A stretch of DNA of 64,000 nt from Eutreptiella sp. 'Long Island Sound 2002' (taxonomy: Eukaryota; Euglenozoa; Euglenophyceae; Eutreptiales; Eutreptiaceae): contig OZ038379.1 in NCBI GenBank assembly GCA_964036045.1, positions 67,610,719-67,674,718 on the forward strand, given 5' to 3'. Of this stretch, positions 1 to 10,415 are shown one piece after another; positions within the stretch are counted from its first letter, which is position 1; every line of letters begins with the position of its first letter. The notes under the pieces were generated by a model. That model worked only from the letters and a program-made list of their open reading frames with translations, was not told the DNA's origin and made no database searches. The position numbers and the translations under genes were made by a program.

Positions 1-2838
1 CCGGCAGCCCGCTCAGAGGGCGGGCAGTTTGGGGTGGGAGAGCGTCCGACCCCGGACGCCCCACACCGGCCCCGGCAGCCAGCCCAGAGGGCGGGCAGTC
101 GGGGGTGGGAGAGCGCCCGACCCCGGACGCCCCACACCGGCCCCGGCAGCCCGCCCAGAGGGCGGGCAGTCGGGGGTGGGAGAGCGTCCGACCCCGGACG
201 CCCCACACCGGCCCCGGCAGCCCGCTCAGAGGGCGGGCAGTTTGGGGTGGGAGAGCGTCCGACCCCGGACGCCCCACACCGGCCCCGGCAGCCCGCCCAG
301 ATGGCGGGCAGTCGGGGGTGGGAGAGCGCCCGACTCCGGACGCCCCACACCGGCTCCGGCAGCCCTCCCAGAGGGCGGGCAGTCGGGGGTGGGAGAGCGT
401 CCGACCCCGGACGCCCCACACCGGCCCCGGCAGCCCGCCCAGAGGGCGGGCAGCTCGGGGTGGGAGAGCGCCCGACCCCCGGCGCCCCACACCGGCCCCG
501 GCAGCCCGCGCAGAGGGCGGGCAGTCGGGGGCCGGAGGGCGTCCGACCCCGGACACCCCACACCGGCCCCGGCAGCCCGCCCAGAGGGCGAGCAGTCGGG
601 GGTGGGAGAGCGCCCGACCCCGGACGGCCCACACCGGCCCCGGCAGCCCGCCCAGAGGGCGGGCAGTCAGAGGGAAAGAGCGTCTGACCCCGGACGCCCC
701 ACAACGGCCCCGCCAGCCCGCCCAGAGGGCGAGCAGTCGGGGTTGGGAGAGCGCCCGACCCCAGACGCCCCACACCGGCCCCGGCAGCCCGCCCAGAGGG
801 CGAGCAGTCGGGGGTGGGAGAGCGTCCGACCCCGGACGCCCCACAACGGCACCAGCAGCCCGCCCAGAGGGCGGGCAGTCGGGGCCGGGAGAGCGTCCGA
901 CCCCGGACGCCCCACACCGGCCCCGGCAGCCCGCCCAGAGGGCGGGCAGTCGGGGGTGGGAGAGCGCCCGACCCCGGACGCCCCACACCGGCCCCGGCAG
1001 CCCGCCCAGAGGGCGGGCAGTCGGGGGTGGGAGAGCGTCCGACCCCTGACGCCCCACACTGGCCCCGGCAGCCTGCCCAGAGGGCGGGCAGTCGGGGGTG
1101 GGAGAGCGCCCGACCCCGGACGCCCCACACCGGCCCCAGCAGCCTGCCCAGAGGGCGGGCAGTCGGGGGTGGGAGAGCGTCCGACCCCGGACGCCCCACA
1201 CCGGCCCCGGCAGCCCGCCCAGAGGGCGGGCAGTCGGGGGTGGGAGAGAGCCCGACCCCGGACGCCCCACACCGGCCCCGGCAGCCCGCCCAGAGGGCGG
1301 GCAGTCGGGGGTGGGAGAGCGTCCAACGCCGGACGCCCCACACCAGCCCCCGCAGCCCGCCCAGAGGGCGGGCAGTCGGGGTTGGGAGAGCGTCCGACCC
1401 CGGACGGCCCACACCGGCCCCGGCAGCCCGCCCAGAGGGCGAGCAGTCGGGGGTGGGAGCGCGCTCGACCCCGGACGCCCCACACAGGCACCGGCAGCCC
1501 GCCCAGAGGGCGGGCAGTCGGGGCTGGGAGAGGGTCCGACCCCAGACGCCCCACACCGGCACCGGCAGCCCGCCCAGAGGGCGAGCAGTCGGGGCTGGGA
1601 GAGCGCCCGACCCCGGACGCCCCACACCGGCCCCGGCAGCCCGCCCAGAGGGCGGGCAGTCGGGGGTGGGAGAGCGTCCGACCCCGGACGCCCCACACCG
1701 GCCCCGGCAGCCCGCCCAGAGGGCGAGCAAATTGGGGGTGGGAGAGCGCCCGACCCCGGACGCCCGACACCGGCCCCGGCAGCCCGCCCAGAGGGCGGGT
1801 AGTCGGGAGTGGGAGAGCGCCCGACTCCGGACGCCCCACACCGGCCCCAACAGCCCGCCCAGAGGGCGGGCAGTCGGGGCCGGGAGAGCGCCCGACCCCG
1901 GACACCCCACACCAGCCCCGGCAGCCCGCCCAGAGGGCGGGCAGTCGGGGGTAGGAGAGCGCCCGACCCTGGACGCCCCACACCGGCCCCGGCAGCCCGC
2001 CCAGAGGGCGAGCAATCGGGGATGGGAGAGCGCCCGACCCCGGACGCCCCACACCGGCCCCGGCAGCCCGCCCAGAGGGCGGGCAGTCGGGGGTGGGAGA
2101 GCGTCCGACCCCAGACGCCCCACACCGGCCCCGGCAGCCCGCCCAGAGGGCGGGCAGTCGGGGTTGGGAGAGCGCCCGACCCCGGACGCCCCACACAGGC
2201 CCCGGCAGCCCGCCCAGAGGGCAGGCAGTCGGGGGTGGGAGAGCTTCCGACCCTGGACGCCCCACAGCGGCCCCAGCAGCCCGCCCAGAGGGCGGGCAGT
2301 CGGGGGTGGGAGAGCGTCCGACCAAGGACGCCCCACACCGGCCCCGGCATCCCGCCCAGAGGGCGGGCAGTCGGGGGTGGGAGAGCGTCCGACCCCGGAC
2401 GCCCCACACTGGCCCCGGCAGCCCGCCCAGAGGGCAGGCAGTCGGGGGTGGGGGAGCGCCCGACCTTGGACGCCCCACACCGGCCCCGGCAGCCCGCCCA
2501 GAGGGCGGGCAGTCGGGGGTTGGAGAGCGTCCGACCCCGGACGCCCCACACTGGCCCCGGCAGCCCGCCCAGAGGGCAGGCAGTCGGGGGTGGGAGAGCG
2601 TCCGACCCCGGACGCCCCACACCGGCCCCGGGAGCCCGCCCGGAGGGCGGGCAGTCGGGGGTGAGAGAGCGCCCGACCCCGGACGCCCCACACCGGCCCC
2701 GGCAGCCCGCCCAGAGGGCGGGCAGTCGGGGGTGGGAGAGCGTCCGACCCCGGACGCCCCACATGGGCCCTGGCAGCCCGCCCAGAGGGCGGGCAGTCGG
2801 GGCCAGGAGAGCGCCCAACCCCGGACGCCCCAAGGCAC
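1..2838. repeat. 71-bp GC-rich minisatellite, about 40 copies
   Basis: A 71-bp unit repeats without interruption from the window edge to about 2838; successive copies of GGGTGGGAGAGCG lie exactly 71 bp apart in the first units I measured. Copies differ by scattered substitutions and rare indels (for example near 1725). Each unit contains two short inverted repeats: GCCCGCCC-AGA-GGGCGGGC (8-bp stem, 3-nt loop) and GTCCG-ACCC-CGGAC (5-bp stem). Because the unit lacks stop codons and 71 is not a multiple of 3, long open frames run on both strands; they are by-products of composition and not treated as genes. The array continues beyond the left edge. Confidence 0.97.
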
Positions 2839-2866
2839 CCCCCCCGGGGACGCCCTACTGCCAGCT

Positions 2867-3718
2867 GCACAACCCCAAGCCAAGTAGGGGGGAACCGGGA
2901 CCGGACCGCCCCCCCCCAAGCACGCCAGACGGAGCAAGGGACCGGGGCAGGACACGCAGAGGGGCACGGACCACGTGGAACGGCCCTACCAGCGCCCAGC
3001 GCCGGGACCACGCGAGGTGCGCACGCCACACCACCCAGGGGGGGGGGAGCGGACGCCGCGGGAGCGCGAGCGCACACACACGAAAGGGGCACGCGGGGAC
3101 TACCAGAAGGGCAACCGGACCGAGCTCGCGGAACGCACAGACCGCATGGAATGGCGTACGGGCGAGCGAGGGTAATGGACACCCGGACGGGACGGCCCGC
3201 CACACGCAGCGCGGAACACGCGGGGCGGGAAGGGGGAAACGAGAGAGACACAACACCAGGTACCGGCCCGAACCCCCCGAACCGGCCGCCAGCGCCGCGC
3301 ACACACAGACAGGGCACTGCACCCGCCAAGGCAGTAGTGGCGCACAGCGCCACGCCCCAGCCCCTAGGCTAGGCAGCCTCCGCGCCAGCCCAAGGGGGTC
3401 CCACTGGCGACAAGCCAGTAGCACGGGACCGGCGGCGCCGGCGCCCCGGGCAACCACGCATTAGGGGGGCGACGCAGTGGGTAAGCGCCCGCAGCCACGG
3501 CTGCGAATTGATGCACTGACCGGGGAGTGGCGAAACGGGGAAGCTGGGGAAGGACGGGGCTCCGAGCCCTGTGAACCCGGGGGACTCCGCGACCAGGCAG
3601 GAGGTGCGTCTCGGAGGGCCCCCCACTAGGACCCGGTGGGGAGGATATCACCTGGCCCACCAGGTGGCCCCCCGGGGCCGAAAGGCGTCTAGTACCCGCA
3701 AAAACAAACCTCAAACCT
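2867..3718. repeat. Dispersed repeat R, left copy
   Basis: This ~850-bp block is closely similar to 42877-43737 in the same orientation, from GCACAACCCCA at its start to CAAACCTCAAACCT at its end. It has no convincing ORF. It contains GTAAGCGCCCGCAGC followed by an inverted repeat (CGCAGC-CACG-GCTGCG), which faintly recalls a tRNA-derived head, but no B box was found. Upstream lies the minisatellite and immediately downstream an Ala/Pro-rich ORF fragment. It could be an untranslated end of a retroelement, a terminal repeat, or an independent short element. Confidence 0.85.
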
Positions 3719-4460
3719 CTGATGGCTCCCACCAGCGGGACGACTGCCTCCACTGCCGGTCCCTCTGCCGCTTCCCCGCCTCCCCAGGATGTGAGACAGA
3801 GACGCCTGCAGAGCGGGAGGAGCAGTGCCTGGTGGAGGCTGCGGTCCTGACCGAGCCGCTGGCCGGGCAGCCCCAGGCGGCCCCACGCGACCGCAAGACA
3901 CTGGCCCCCCAGCCAGCGACGGCAGAGGCAGCTGCCCCTGTCGCCCAGGCCGCGGCCCCCGCCGCCCCCGCAAGAGTGCGAGGCCCCAGGCACCTCGCTG
4001 AGCCGCCCGTGGCGGGCTGCCACAGCTGCCCAGGCCAGCCAGGCAGCGGCCTCCCCCACCCCACCAGCATGCAGGGCCGGGGCCCCGCTAGCCCAAGACG
4101 CTTCGCCGGTCCGCCTGCGAGGAGCTGCTGCGACCAGAAAGGAGAGCGAAGAGGTGGCCAAGTACCGCGCCCACACACAGCCCTGCCACACGGAGCTGAG
4201 CCCCCAAAAGCTGTTCCCGCTGAAGCGACCCCCGGCACCCGGAGCTGCTCTTCCCCGAAAGGGGGGGTACGGGACGCCACGGGCGCCCGCGACCCGCCCC
4301 CCCAAGCGCGCCGGCGGCCACGATGACGATGCAGCAGCTGCAGCAACGGGTGGTCCAGGCCGGACCCGGGGGGGGGGGCGAGAGGAACCACGGGTCGGGC
4401 TGAGGCGCGCAACAGGGAGGTGCAGGAACGGAGCGGAGGGCACAGGACGGGGGGGACGGC
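3719..4460 (+). pseudogene. Ala/Pro-rich ORF fragment, homologous to 38899-39680
   Basis: The block starts abruptly at GATGGCTCCCACCAGCGGGA, matching 38899 onwards, and follows the same order of segments: a Ser/Arg-containing start, a GluGluXCysLeuValGluAla-like stretch, an Ala/Pro-rich linker and an AKYRAHT-like tract near 4154. The reading frame shifts around 4150 relative to the start, so it is broken. It ends where minus-strand element A sequence begins. Function is unknown; the composition suggests a disordered, possibly nucleic-acid-binding ORF1-like protein of a retroelement. Confidence 0.6.
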
Positions 4461-4907
4461 GGGCGGCAATAGGGCAGGCCGGCCTGCCTGGTTGCAAGTG
4501 TGTCACTCCCTCCAGAGCCCGTAGAGGGTGGCCACAGGGTCCATGAGTCCCGGATGCACGGCGTTCCCGATCTGATGGATCGCTGGGCGCAGCGTGAGAG
4601 CACCTGCCCTGTTCATGGCCTGGACGGCTGGGAGGGCAGCTTCGCGGAGGAAAGTGGTCATGCTCCCCGCCGGGTCTTTCAAGGCGGCAGCATGCGTTGC
4701 GTGAGCCTCCGCCAGCGCGCCCGACACCAGGTCCCGCACCACCGCCTCTTGCGCCTGGCGGCAGGCCCTTGCACGCGTTGGCCCCGTCCCCCGACAGCGG
4801 GGAATCCTGATGTGGGTTCTGCAACGCGCGCTGCCGGGCGGTGGCTAGTACGTGAACACGTGCGACAATTGTGCGACGGACCGGGGGTCCCTAAGGTGCA
4901 CGTAGAT

Positions 4908-5477
4908 TCATAGGAGGGCGGCACCCGCGGGGCCCGCGTGGCCGTGCCAGGGGGTCAGGGTGTCTTGCATGTGCTGCCGCATTGCTTCCTCATCCCTGCG
5001 CTGTTGCAAGCCCGGGAGCGGCTCCGACCAGGGGCATGCGGCCATTTTGGAGCACCGAGCGCACCTGTGGGTACCTGTTGGCATGGCCGAGGACAGCAAA
5101 GCACACGTCCCGCAGAGGTGGCAGGTGTGCGGGGCTTGGGAGGCCGGGGGCCAGGGGCCGAGTCGGCGGAGCCAGGGGTCATTCCATGGCTGGCAGAGGG
5201 AGTCCCAGAGCTCCAGCAGGCGGGCGCGGATGCGGCGCCGGTAGTCCCTGCCGAGCTTCTTCTCCCGGGCCTTCCGCCACGTGTTGGTAGGGCGCGCCCC
5301 GTGGTCGTGGAAGGCTGCAAAGAGGTCCTCCCACCCTGGGCGGGGGCGCTCCGAGGCGCCAACACATAGGTGTGGTGTCCGTCGAGGTGGGGCATTGGGG
5401 CGTCCCACCCGTGCCAACCGGCACCAGCCCGTTGCAGGAGGGCTAGCAGGACGCTGTGGTACCTGCCTCCAAGCCAA
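4908..5477 (-). pseudogene. Element A C-terminal region with Cys-rich zinc-ribbon-like motif (minus copy)
   Basis: The 189-residue frame aligns by eye with 36930-37500 of the plus copy: a shared LGRDYRRR(I/V)RARLLE tract, then W-rich sequence and CHLC-x2-C ... CARC/CAKC ... C cysteines. The cysteine pattern suggests a zinc-binding unit; the surrounding sequence is not a family I recognise. Conservation between two copies of different age supports real coding capacity before decay. A further conserved stretch at 4503-4742 (minus) matches 37630-37890 and ends in LYGLWRE-stop where the plus copy reads LYGHWMEW. Confidence 0.6.
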
Positions 5478-5811
5478 CCTTCACTTCAGTGTGGTCGTCG
5501 GGCTCGCGGCGTAGCGCAGCGGCGAGGTCGGAGGGGAGCATGAGGAGGAGGGGCCCCCGGAGGGCGCCCAGGCGGGACAGGGCGTCATCGTACATTGCCC
5601 CCCCCCCCCTTTGGAAGTGCGCCACTGTGAGCTGGGTACCTCCCCCTTAGGAGTGAGCCACTGGACAGTGGTCGCCTTTCGCGCCCACCCACATATCTGT
5701 ATGGCCTGTAGTATGTTGGGCGCGTGCAGCACCGGCGGGGCGGGGGGGCTCCCGGAGGAGCGAGGATAAATCCCCCCGCTATCCTGTATGGGGGTCCCGG
5801 GCCGCACGCAG

Positions 5812-6485
5812 CTACCCCGCAGCCTTTGTGTCCCATATGTGCTCTGAGCCTGCCCCGCAGATCATCGCGGCCCGAGGCTGGGTGCGCGGTCCCCACCTCT
5901 CCAGCAATATGGCGTTTCTTCCGCCTTGGTCTCTGGACAGCGCGTTGCTGCGCACCACTGGCTCCATTCTTGCTCTCAGTCTGCACCCACAATGCGCGCT
6001 TCCCACGTGGTCATTTAGTTGTGCCCAATGATCCACGGGGGGAAGAGCGTGCCGCGCAGGTGCCCCGAGAAACCACCGGGCAGGTCGTAGTAGGCGTGGG
6101 GATCCCCCTTGGCAGGGCACCGCAGTGTGCCATTCACCAGCGGGAGAGAGGCCACAAAGTTCTTGCCTTGGAGCGTGGGAGGGGGAATCTAACCGCCCTC
6201 CCTCGCTGTGAGCCACCGGTGTACCTGGGCCGCCACCCTGTGAGGTGTACGCAAGAGTTGTTCCAGCCTGAGCATGTGTTGGCGGAACGTTTCCAGGGAG
6301 CTTTCCCCGGGCGGGTTGTAGTGGGTGATCTTGCGGAGTTGTTCCTCGACTGCGTCAGGTGACAGCCCGAAACAGGAAAACTCTGTCCATTCCGCCCTGG
6401 CAGAGCCCCACGGGGCGACATATAGCTCTCTGTCCCGGGGCGGGAGGTGCCGGGCCGCTTCTTGTACCGCTTGGCGGTAGTGTGA
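5812..6485 (-). pseudogene. Element A: end of RNase H/finger region and linker (minus copy)
   Basis: From 6485 down the minus strand reads EAARHLPP and continues into a segment matching the plus copy at 35870-36180 (FRQHMLRLEQLLRTP versus the plus-copy equivalent), then a linker corresponding to 36200-36600 including a DLPGGFS(G/R)HL(R/Q)G tract and TTWEARIVG. Compared with the plus copy, one Trp codon (TGG) is TGA and one Ser codon is TAA, which breaks the frame. Nothing upstream of EAARHLPP is present because of the internal deletion. Confidence 0.65.
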
Positions 6486-7264
6486 TCCCCGTGATGAAGT
6501 GCTCCTTGTCAGAGCAGGCCGATGGCCCCCGGCGTTGCAGAAGGGTGTCTTTGAGGGAGCGGTCCAGCAGCACAAGACGGTTGCGCAGATTTCAGGAACG
6601 CAGCCAGAGGGCGTCGTCCGCCGCGTCCTCCTGGAGTCAGCTATCACACACAGACGGTGCCACCGGTGGGTCTGCAGGGGCTGCCAGGTCCCGGGAAGGC
6701 ATTGCAGCCAGGAGCTCCAGGGATCCTGCCCCCGAGGGGGTCCACAGCGGGGCAACGGCGCATTGCTGCCCCTCTGACCTGCGCTGGACGGCGGTGGCCC
6801 CGCGCGGCTGCCGCTGCCTCTCTTGTTCCTGGGGCAGCGGGTTCACTGGGCGCCGGGGGGGGTGGTGGTTCCCGCTTAATGTAGGGGGCGTGCCACAGGG
6901 ATCGGCGCGTCTTCCCTTGGATGATGTGAGAGGCTGACTCCTTGTCCTCCGTAGGAGCCGTGGCGTGTACTGCGTGCCATCGGAGGTGCTCCAGCATCGC
7001 CCCGCTGGTGAAGAACTTCTCTGCACACAAGGGGCGTTCGGTGGGCTTGGTGTCTCCTCTTGCCGGGGAGAGATCCACCGATTTGCGGATGGCGCCGGGG
7101 CGAAGGGCAGGTTGGCCAGCGGGAAGGTGTGCGGCGCCAGGGTGCGACTGGGGGCCGACGCCTCTGGTGCCTGCGCTGCAGCGGGCGAAAGTCTGAGGTC
7201 CGTCCGCCGGCAGCCATTACAGCCAGTGTGTAGGGCTGATCTGACAGTCGGGCTTGCCCCTCCA
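6486..7264 (-). pseudogene. Element A ORF1 C-terminus with damaged C2H2 finger (minus copy)
   Basis: On the minus strand this matches 30200-31005 of the plus copy. The finger region (about 6970-7040) reads RPLCAEKFFTSGAMLEHL; the plus copy has CPLC, so the first zinc-binding Cys is Arg here. After it come a Pro-rich linker and LQED(A/T)ADDALWL. The TGA just before LQED (plus coordinates 6637-6639) is present in both copies. A further TGG-to-TGA change replaces the Trp of the endonuclease start (SWNLRN in the plus copy). C2H2 fingers of this kind occur at the N-terminal side of several non-LTR elements and probably bind nucleic acid. Confidence 0.65.
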
Positions 7265-8011
7265 CCGGGACCCCCGTGGCCATCTTGGGGTCACTTGGGG
7301 TGTGTATCTATGTGCCGGCAAGCCGCCATTGGCTGATATCATACTCTCCCATCCACCTGATCTAACCCGATGTGATAGTGTGATAGGTTTGGCCATTCCG
7401 GCTATGAGCGGCCATATTCAGTACCGAGGCGCCGCCAGCGGAGACTTATATATCAGAATATCAGGAATCAACAGGGTTTTATTATCATGATGTTTCCGGA
7501 ATTTTTCAGCCTTTCGTTCCGATGGTCAATGTATCGGCGACTGTCAGTTGGATCGCGATTTTGCGTTAACCGATTGGTTAACTGTTATTTCCAGATATTT
7601 TGGCGGAAACCCCGATGAAGGGTCAGATTTCATCAGTAAAGGGTTCGTTGCTTCCGCAATTTTCTAAATATGCACTCGAAATTTTATTCTGAATTTTTCG
7701 CGATGTCGAAATGGGATTTTCGACTTCGACATCGCCGCACTTGATTTGGTCGTCTTCGAGTGGTCATACTCTTTTCCCTATGCCCGAATCAGGTTTCCCT
7801 TATACTTGCCACCCATTTGACTTGGAGATATAAGGGAAACAAAAGTGAATCGTGGGACCACTTTGAAGGGCCATATCTACGCGCGAGTGTGAGGAATGAG
7901 AATAAGGAAGGTTGGGTTGCAAGCGCCTTAGTCTCAACTTAATTTGGGAAGCATCAAACGCCTTTGATGTGTACACATGCCTGGTATAGCAAGGGATAAG
8001 GGTCAGGAGGG

Positions 8012-8018
8012 TATAAAG
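8012..8018 (+). promoter_or_regulatory. Candidate LTR TATA box
   Basis: TATAAAG, followed by an ATATATAA tract, lies about 740 bp into the LTR and is kept in the 3' LTR at 18858-18864. It is the best match to a core promoter that would drive the genomic RNA. The transcription start and poly(A) site cannot be placed by eye. Confidence 0.4.
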
Positions 8019-8676
8019 TGATATATAACTCTTGGACCGTGCAACCGGATTTTTTATTGCGACTTTCGAGTGTACCGCATGAGTGTTGGGGTTGCATAGA
8101 TACTTTCCTTGGGTTCCTACGTATTTTTAACGTGAAGTTATGTTCATGGAGGGTCATGGCATACCATGGTGGGAGCCACTTTTTGAGGGTATGTGTTATA
8201 TGCATGGTATGTGCTTTGATATGCTCACGCCCATGTTATATATCTTCGTGTGGCCGAAGAGATGGCGAGCCACACGTGACAAGGGGTTTGCCCATGTCCC
8301 AATTGTGGAATTCAAAGCGCTAGACTAAGTCTACCGCATATGTATTGCTCATGGTATGTTAGGCAAAGAGATCCATGAGTGCACTCCCATTTTCATGGGG
8401 CATGTAGATACGAGTGGCGAAGGTATCTCCATGCGCCAGATTGGGGATCCAAGTGGGGGAATTGTTCGCAAATGGTTCCAATCATTTGTGTATTGAACCA
8501 TGAGCGGATATCATGGGTGACCATAGAGATATACTATCATGACAACTTTGTATTTGGTCATATTTTCATGTTTTTGACCTCAATTTTTGCTCATTTTTGC
8601 ATTTTGTGTACTTACCTGGTTGGCAAACAGCAAGAAGCCTATGGAGAGTCGAACCATGGTATGTTGTTCATATGTT

Positions 8677-8711
8677 GGCATATGGTGTGGAGTTGAACAC
8701 CACCATATGCC
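8677..8711. repeat. Perfect 11-bp inverted repeat in LTR
   Basis: GGCATATGGTG is followed after 13 nt by CACCATATGCC, able to form a hairpin. It is preserved exactly in the 3' LTR at 19523-19557. It may be a protein-binding site or an RNA structure in the long LTR transcript. Confidence 0.75.
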
Positions 8712-9527
8712 GGATCACGTACTCCATTTGGCTTGGCGCACGAAGGATCACAAGAATTGGTCTCAAGATCATGGGCTGACTTGGGCAGTGCATGGCGCCC
8801 ATATCCGAAGGGGTTTCGAGGGTAAAGTGGGGATGTACATGGGCATTGACCTTTGGTCTATATCCTCCATGAATACTAGACTTCGACTCCATGCATGCTT
8901 TGAGCCTTCGGATAAGTGGTAACTTCAATTTTGAGCATATATGTGATATATGGCCAATATGGTGTGAATTGGCAGTTTTTTGGCATGTTATGAGTTCAAA
9001 CTCATAGGTCATTTCTCTAAGCCCATTCGATTCCAAGTCCAACCAAGGTTATGTCAGGGTAGGGCATGGTCCCGAGTGCCACTCTAGGCCATGACACGCC
9101 ACCTCCCCCATTTAACTAGGATTTATAGGCTTGGGAGTGAACACATTTTTGGGGTTTGTGTGTTGACTTTTGACACATGGCATTCAGCCATCTCATTTGA
9201 CCTGGTTCAGGGCAATATGTTGGTGAGTCAAGGGAAGGTCTTGAGTCCAGGGAATGAGGGGTTTATGGCTGTGAATGTGTATGTTTACCTCTTTCCCAGA
9301 CTTTGCTTTGTTTGTGTTCATATGCCAATTTCAGGGCTTTCCTCTTTGGTGCAATTCTTGTACATGCCCGCCATCGTGAGACTATCGATGTGCTGAACGG
9401 AAGCCCGCAGCCTGATTTGGATTGTGAATTGGGTTATTGCTGTATTTGTGGGATCTGGTTGCTATTCAGGGTTGAAGGAGAATTTTTTCTTCTATATTTT
9501 TGGATTTGGAACCTTAGATTTTGAGCA

Positions 9528-10415
9528 ATGCAATCGTTGATCAGGAGCAAATCGGCAGGGGTTACAGGCGGAAGGGGCACAGCGGGGGCCGGTCCTGGTA
9601 GGGACCTTCATTCTGGTAGCAGAGGCTTACCTGCTGCCCCTACCTACCGCCGACCCGGGGGGTTGGGCCCTTATGAGCCCTGCCCAAGTACGCCCCGGGT
9701 GCGAATTGTGGACTCGGTAGAGACCACGCCGGACATTGGAGCCATAGAAGAACCGAGACGTTCAAGAGCATGGCGAACTCCGGAAGTTGAAGCCCGAAGA
9801 GAAGTACGACATTCGGGAAGAGGAGGACGTGACATGGAGGACCTGGTCTCCACTTGTGAGCGTTGCTGCCGAAAGGCATGCAACCTCCGCTCCGCCGCGG
9901 AGGACTCTGACGAGGCCTGCCATTCAGGCAGCAGTGGAGGACGGGCCCGGCGCTACCGGAAGCGCGGGTCACCCAAGTCCGCGGCAAGGGACGCCGGGGC
10001 TTTGGATACGGATCCCAGCCTGGTCAGGTTGTGGGAATCCGAGGGGCACTCCGACGGCTATCGGACAGCCTACGAGCCACCTTCGGAGTCGGAGGAGACG
10101 GCCAGACCGCCCACAAGGGCGAACACGGCCCTCGAGCCCGCCCTGCAGCACGACGCCGAGGGCTTGGAGAGGCCAGCCAGGGCCCGGACGGCACCTGTGC
10201 CCCGGCACACGGGACCAGAGACGGACGCCATAGACGATACGCCTATGGGTGATGAGTCTGAGGTGCCAGGAACCGCGTATGCGCTGAATCCGGCGGAAAG
10301 CACGCTGCGTGCCACTGCGAGCACGTGTCCTTCCTCATGGGCAAGTACCCGAAGATGGGGATGGACGCCATCGTGCATCGCCTTGACCGCCTGGACAACG
10401 CCAAGGACGGTCTAG
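9528..10415 (+). CDS. Leader/N-terminal Gag ORF starting inside the 5' LTR
   Basis: A 295-residue frame beginning at an ATG 70 bp before the LTR end and reading through the primer-binding site. It is rich in Arg, Ser, Gly and acidic residues, with a Cys cluster (CERCCRKAC) near residue 110. No known fold is recognised. It is in a different frame from the rest of gag-pol; the coiled-coil frame takes over near 10290-10325, so either a frameshift links them or the true gag starts elsewhere. The same ATG exists at 20373 in the 3' LTR, where the frame soon leaves the element. Confidence 0.4.
   Translation: MQSLIRSKSAGVTGGRGTAGAGPGRDLHSGSRGLPAAPTYRRPGGLGPYEPCPSTPRVRIVDSVETTPDIGAIEEPRRSRAWRTPEVEARREVRHSGRGGRDMEDLVSTCERCCRKACNLRSAAEDSDEACHSGSSGGRARRYRKRGSPKSAARDAGALDTDPSLVRLWESEGHSDGYRTAYEPPSESEETARPPTRANTALEPALQHDAEGLERPARARTAPVPRHTGPETDAIDDTPMGDESEVPGTAYALNPAESTLRATASTCPSSWASTRRWGWTPSCIALTAWTTPRTV
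9614..9628 (+). other. Primer-binding site, initiator tRNA-Met
   Basis: TGGTAGCAGAGGC lies 15 bp after the LTR boundary and is complementary to the CCA-ended 3' terminus of eukaryotic initiator tRNA-Met (…CCTCTGCTACCA). Such a site primes minus-strand DNA synthesis. The gap from the LTR edge is longer than usual. Confidence 0.8.

Larger units (their letters stand above)
4460..7268 (-). mobile_element. Non-LTR element A, minus copy, 3' part (internally deleted)
   Basis: Read on the minus strand, this block follows element A of the plus copy (30085-38860). From 7268 to about 6485 it matches the ORF1 end and the very start of the endonuclease domain; it then jumps at about 6480-6486 to sequence equivalent to 35866, the end of the RNase H/finger region, and continues to the equivalent of about 37910 at its left end. 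About 4.9 kb covering most of the endonuclease and all of the RT and RNase H core is therefore absent. Its upstream part lies at 20444-21850, displaced by the LTR retrotransposon. Several stops and frameshifts show that it is a relic that could not move on its own. Confidence 0.85.
7269..9598 (+). repeat. 5' LTR (about 2330 bp)
   Basis: This block is repeated nearly identically at 18115-20443. It is much richer in A/T than the flanking DNA, and its many short open frames are not convincing genes. It contains a TATAAAG at 8012 and a perfect 11-bp inverted repeat at 8677-8711. The boundaries come from where the two LTRs stop matching; the outermost bases are not the canonical TG...CA, so the true ends may be a few bases away. 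The first ATG of the leader ORF (9528) lies inside it. Confidence 0.93.

Noticed and set aside
29-2967. Long open frames on both strands over the minisatellite (up to 766 codons)
   Set aside because: A stop-free 71-bp repeat opens all frames; the proteins are the same repeat read in rotating frames, with no domain and no conservation pattern.
3470-3545. tRNA or tRNA-derived SINE head in repeat R
   Set aside because: An A-box-like GTAAGCG and a stem are present, but there is no B box, no proper anticodon loop and no acceptor stem.
8379-8922. Small genes inside the LTRs (100-124 codons)
   Set aside because: Frames overlap on both strands, lack domains and vary between the two LTRs; ordinary for A/T-balanced non-coding DNA.
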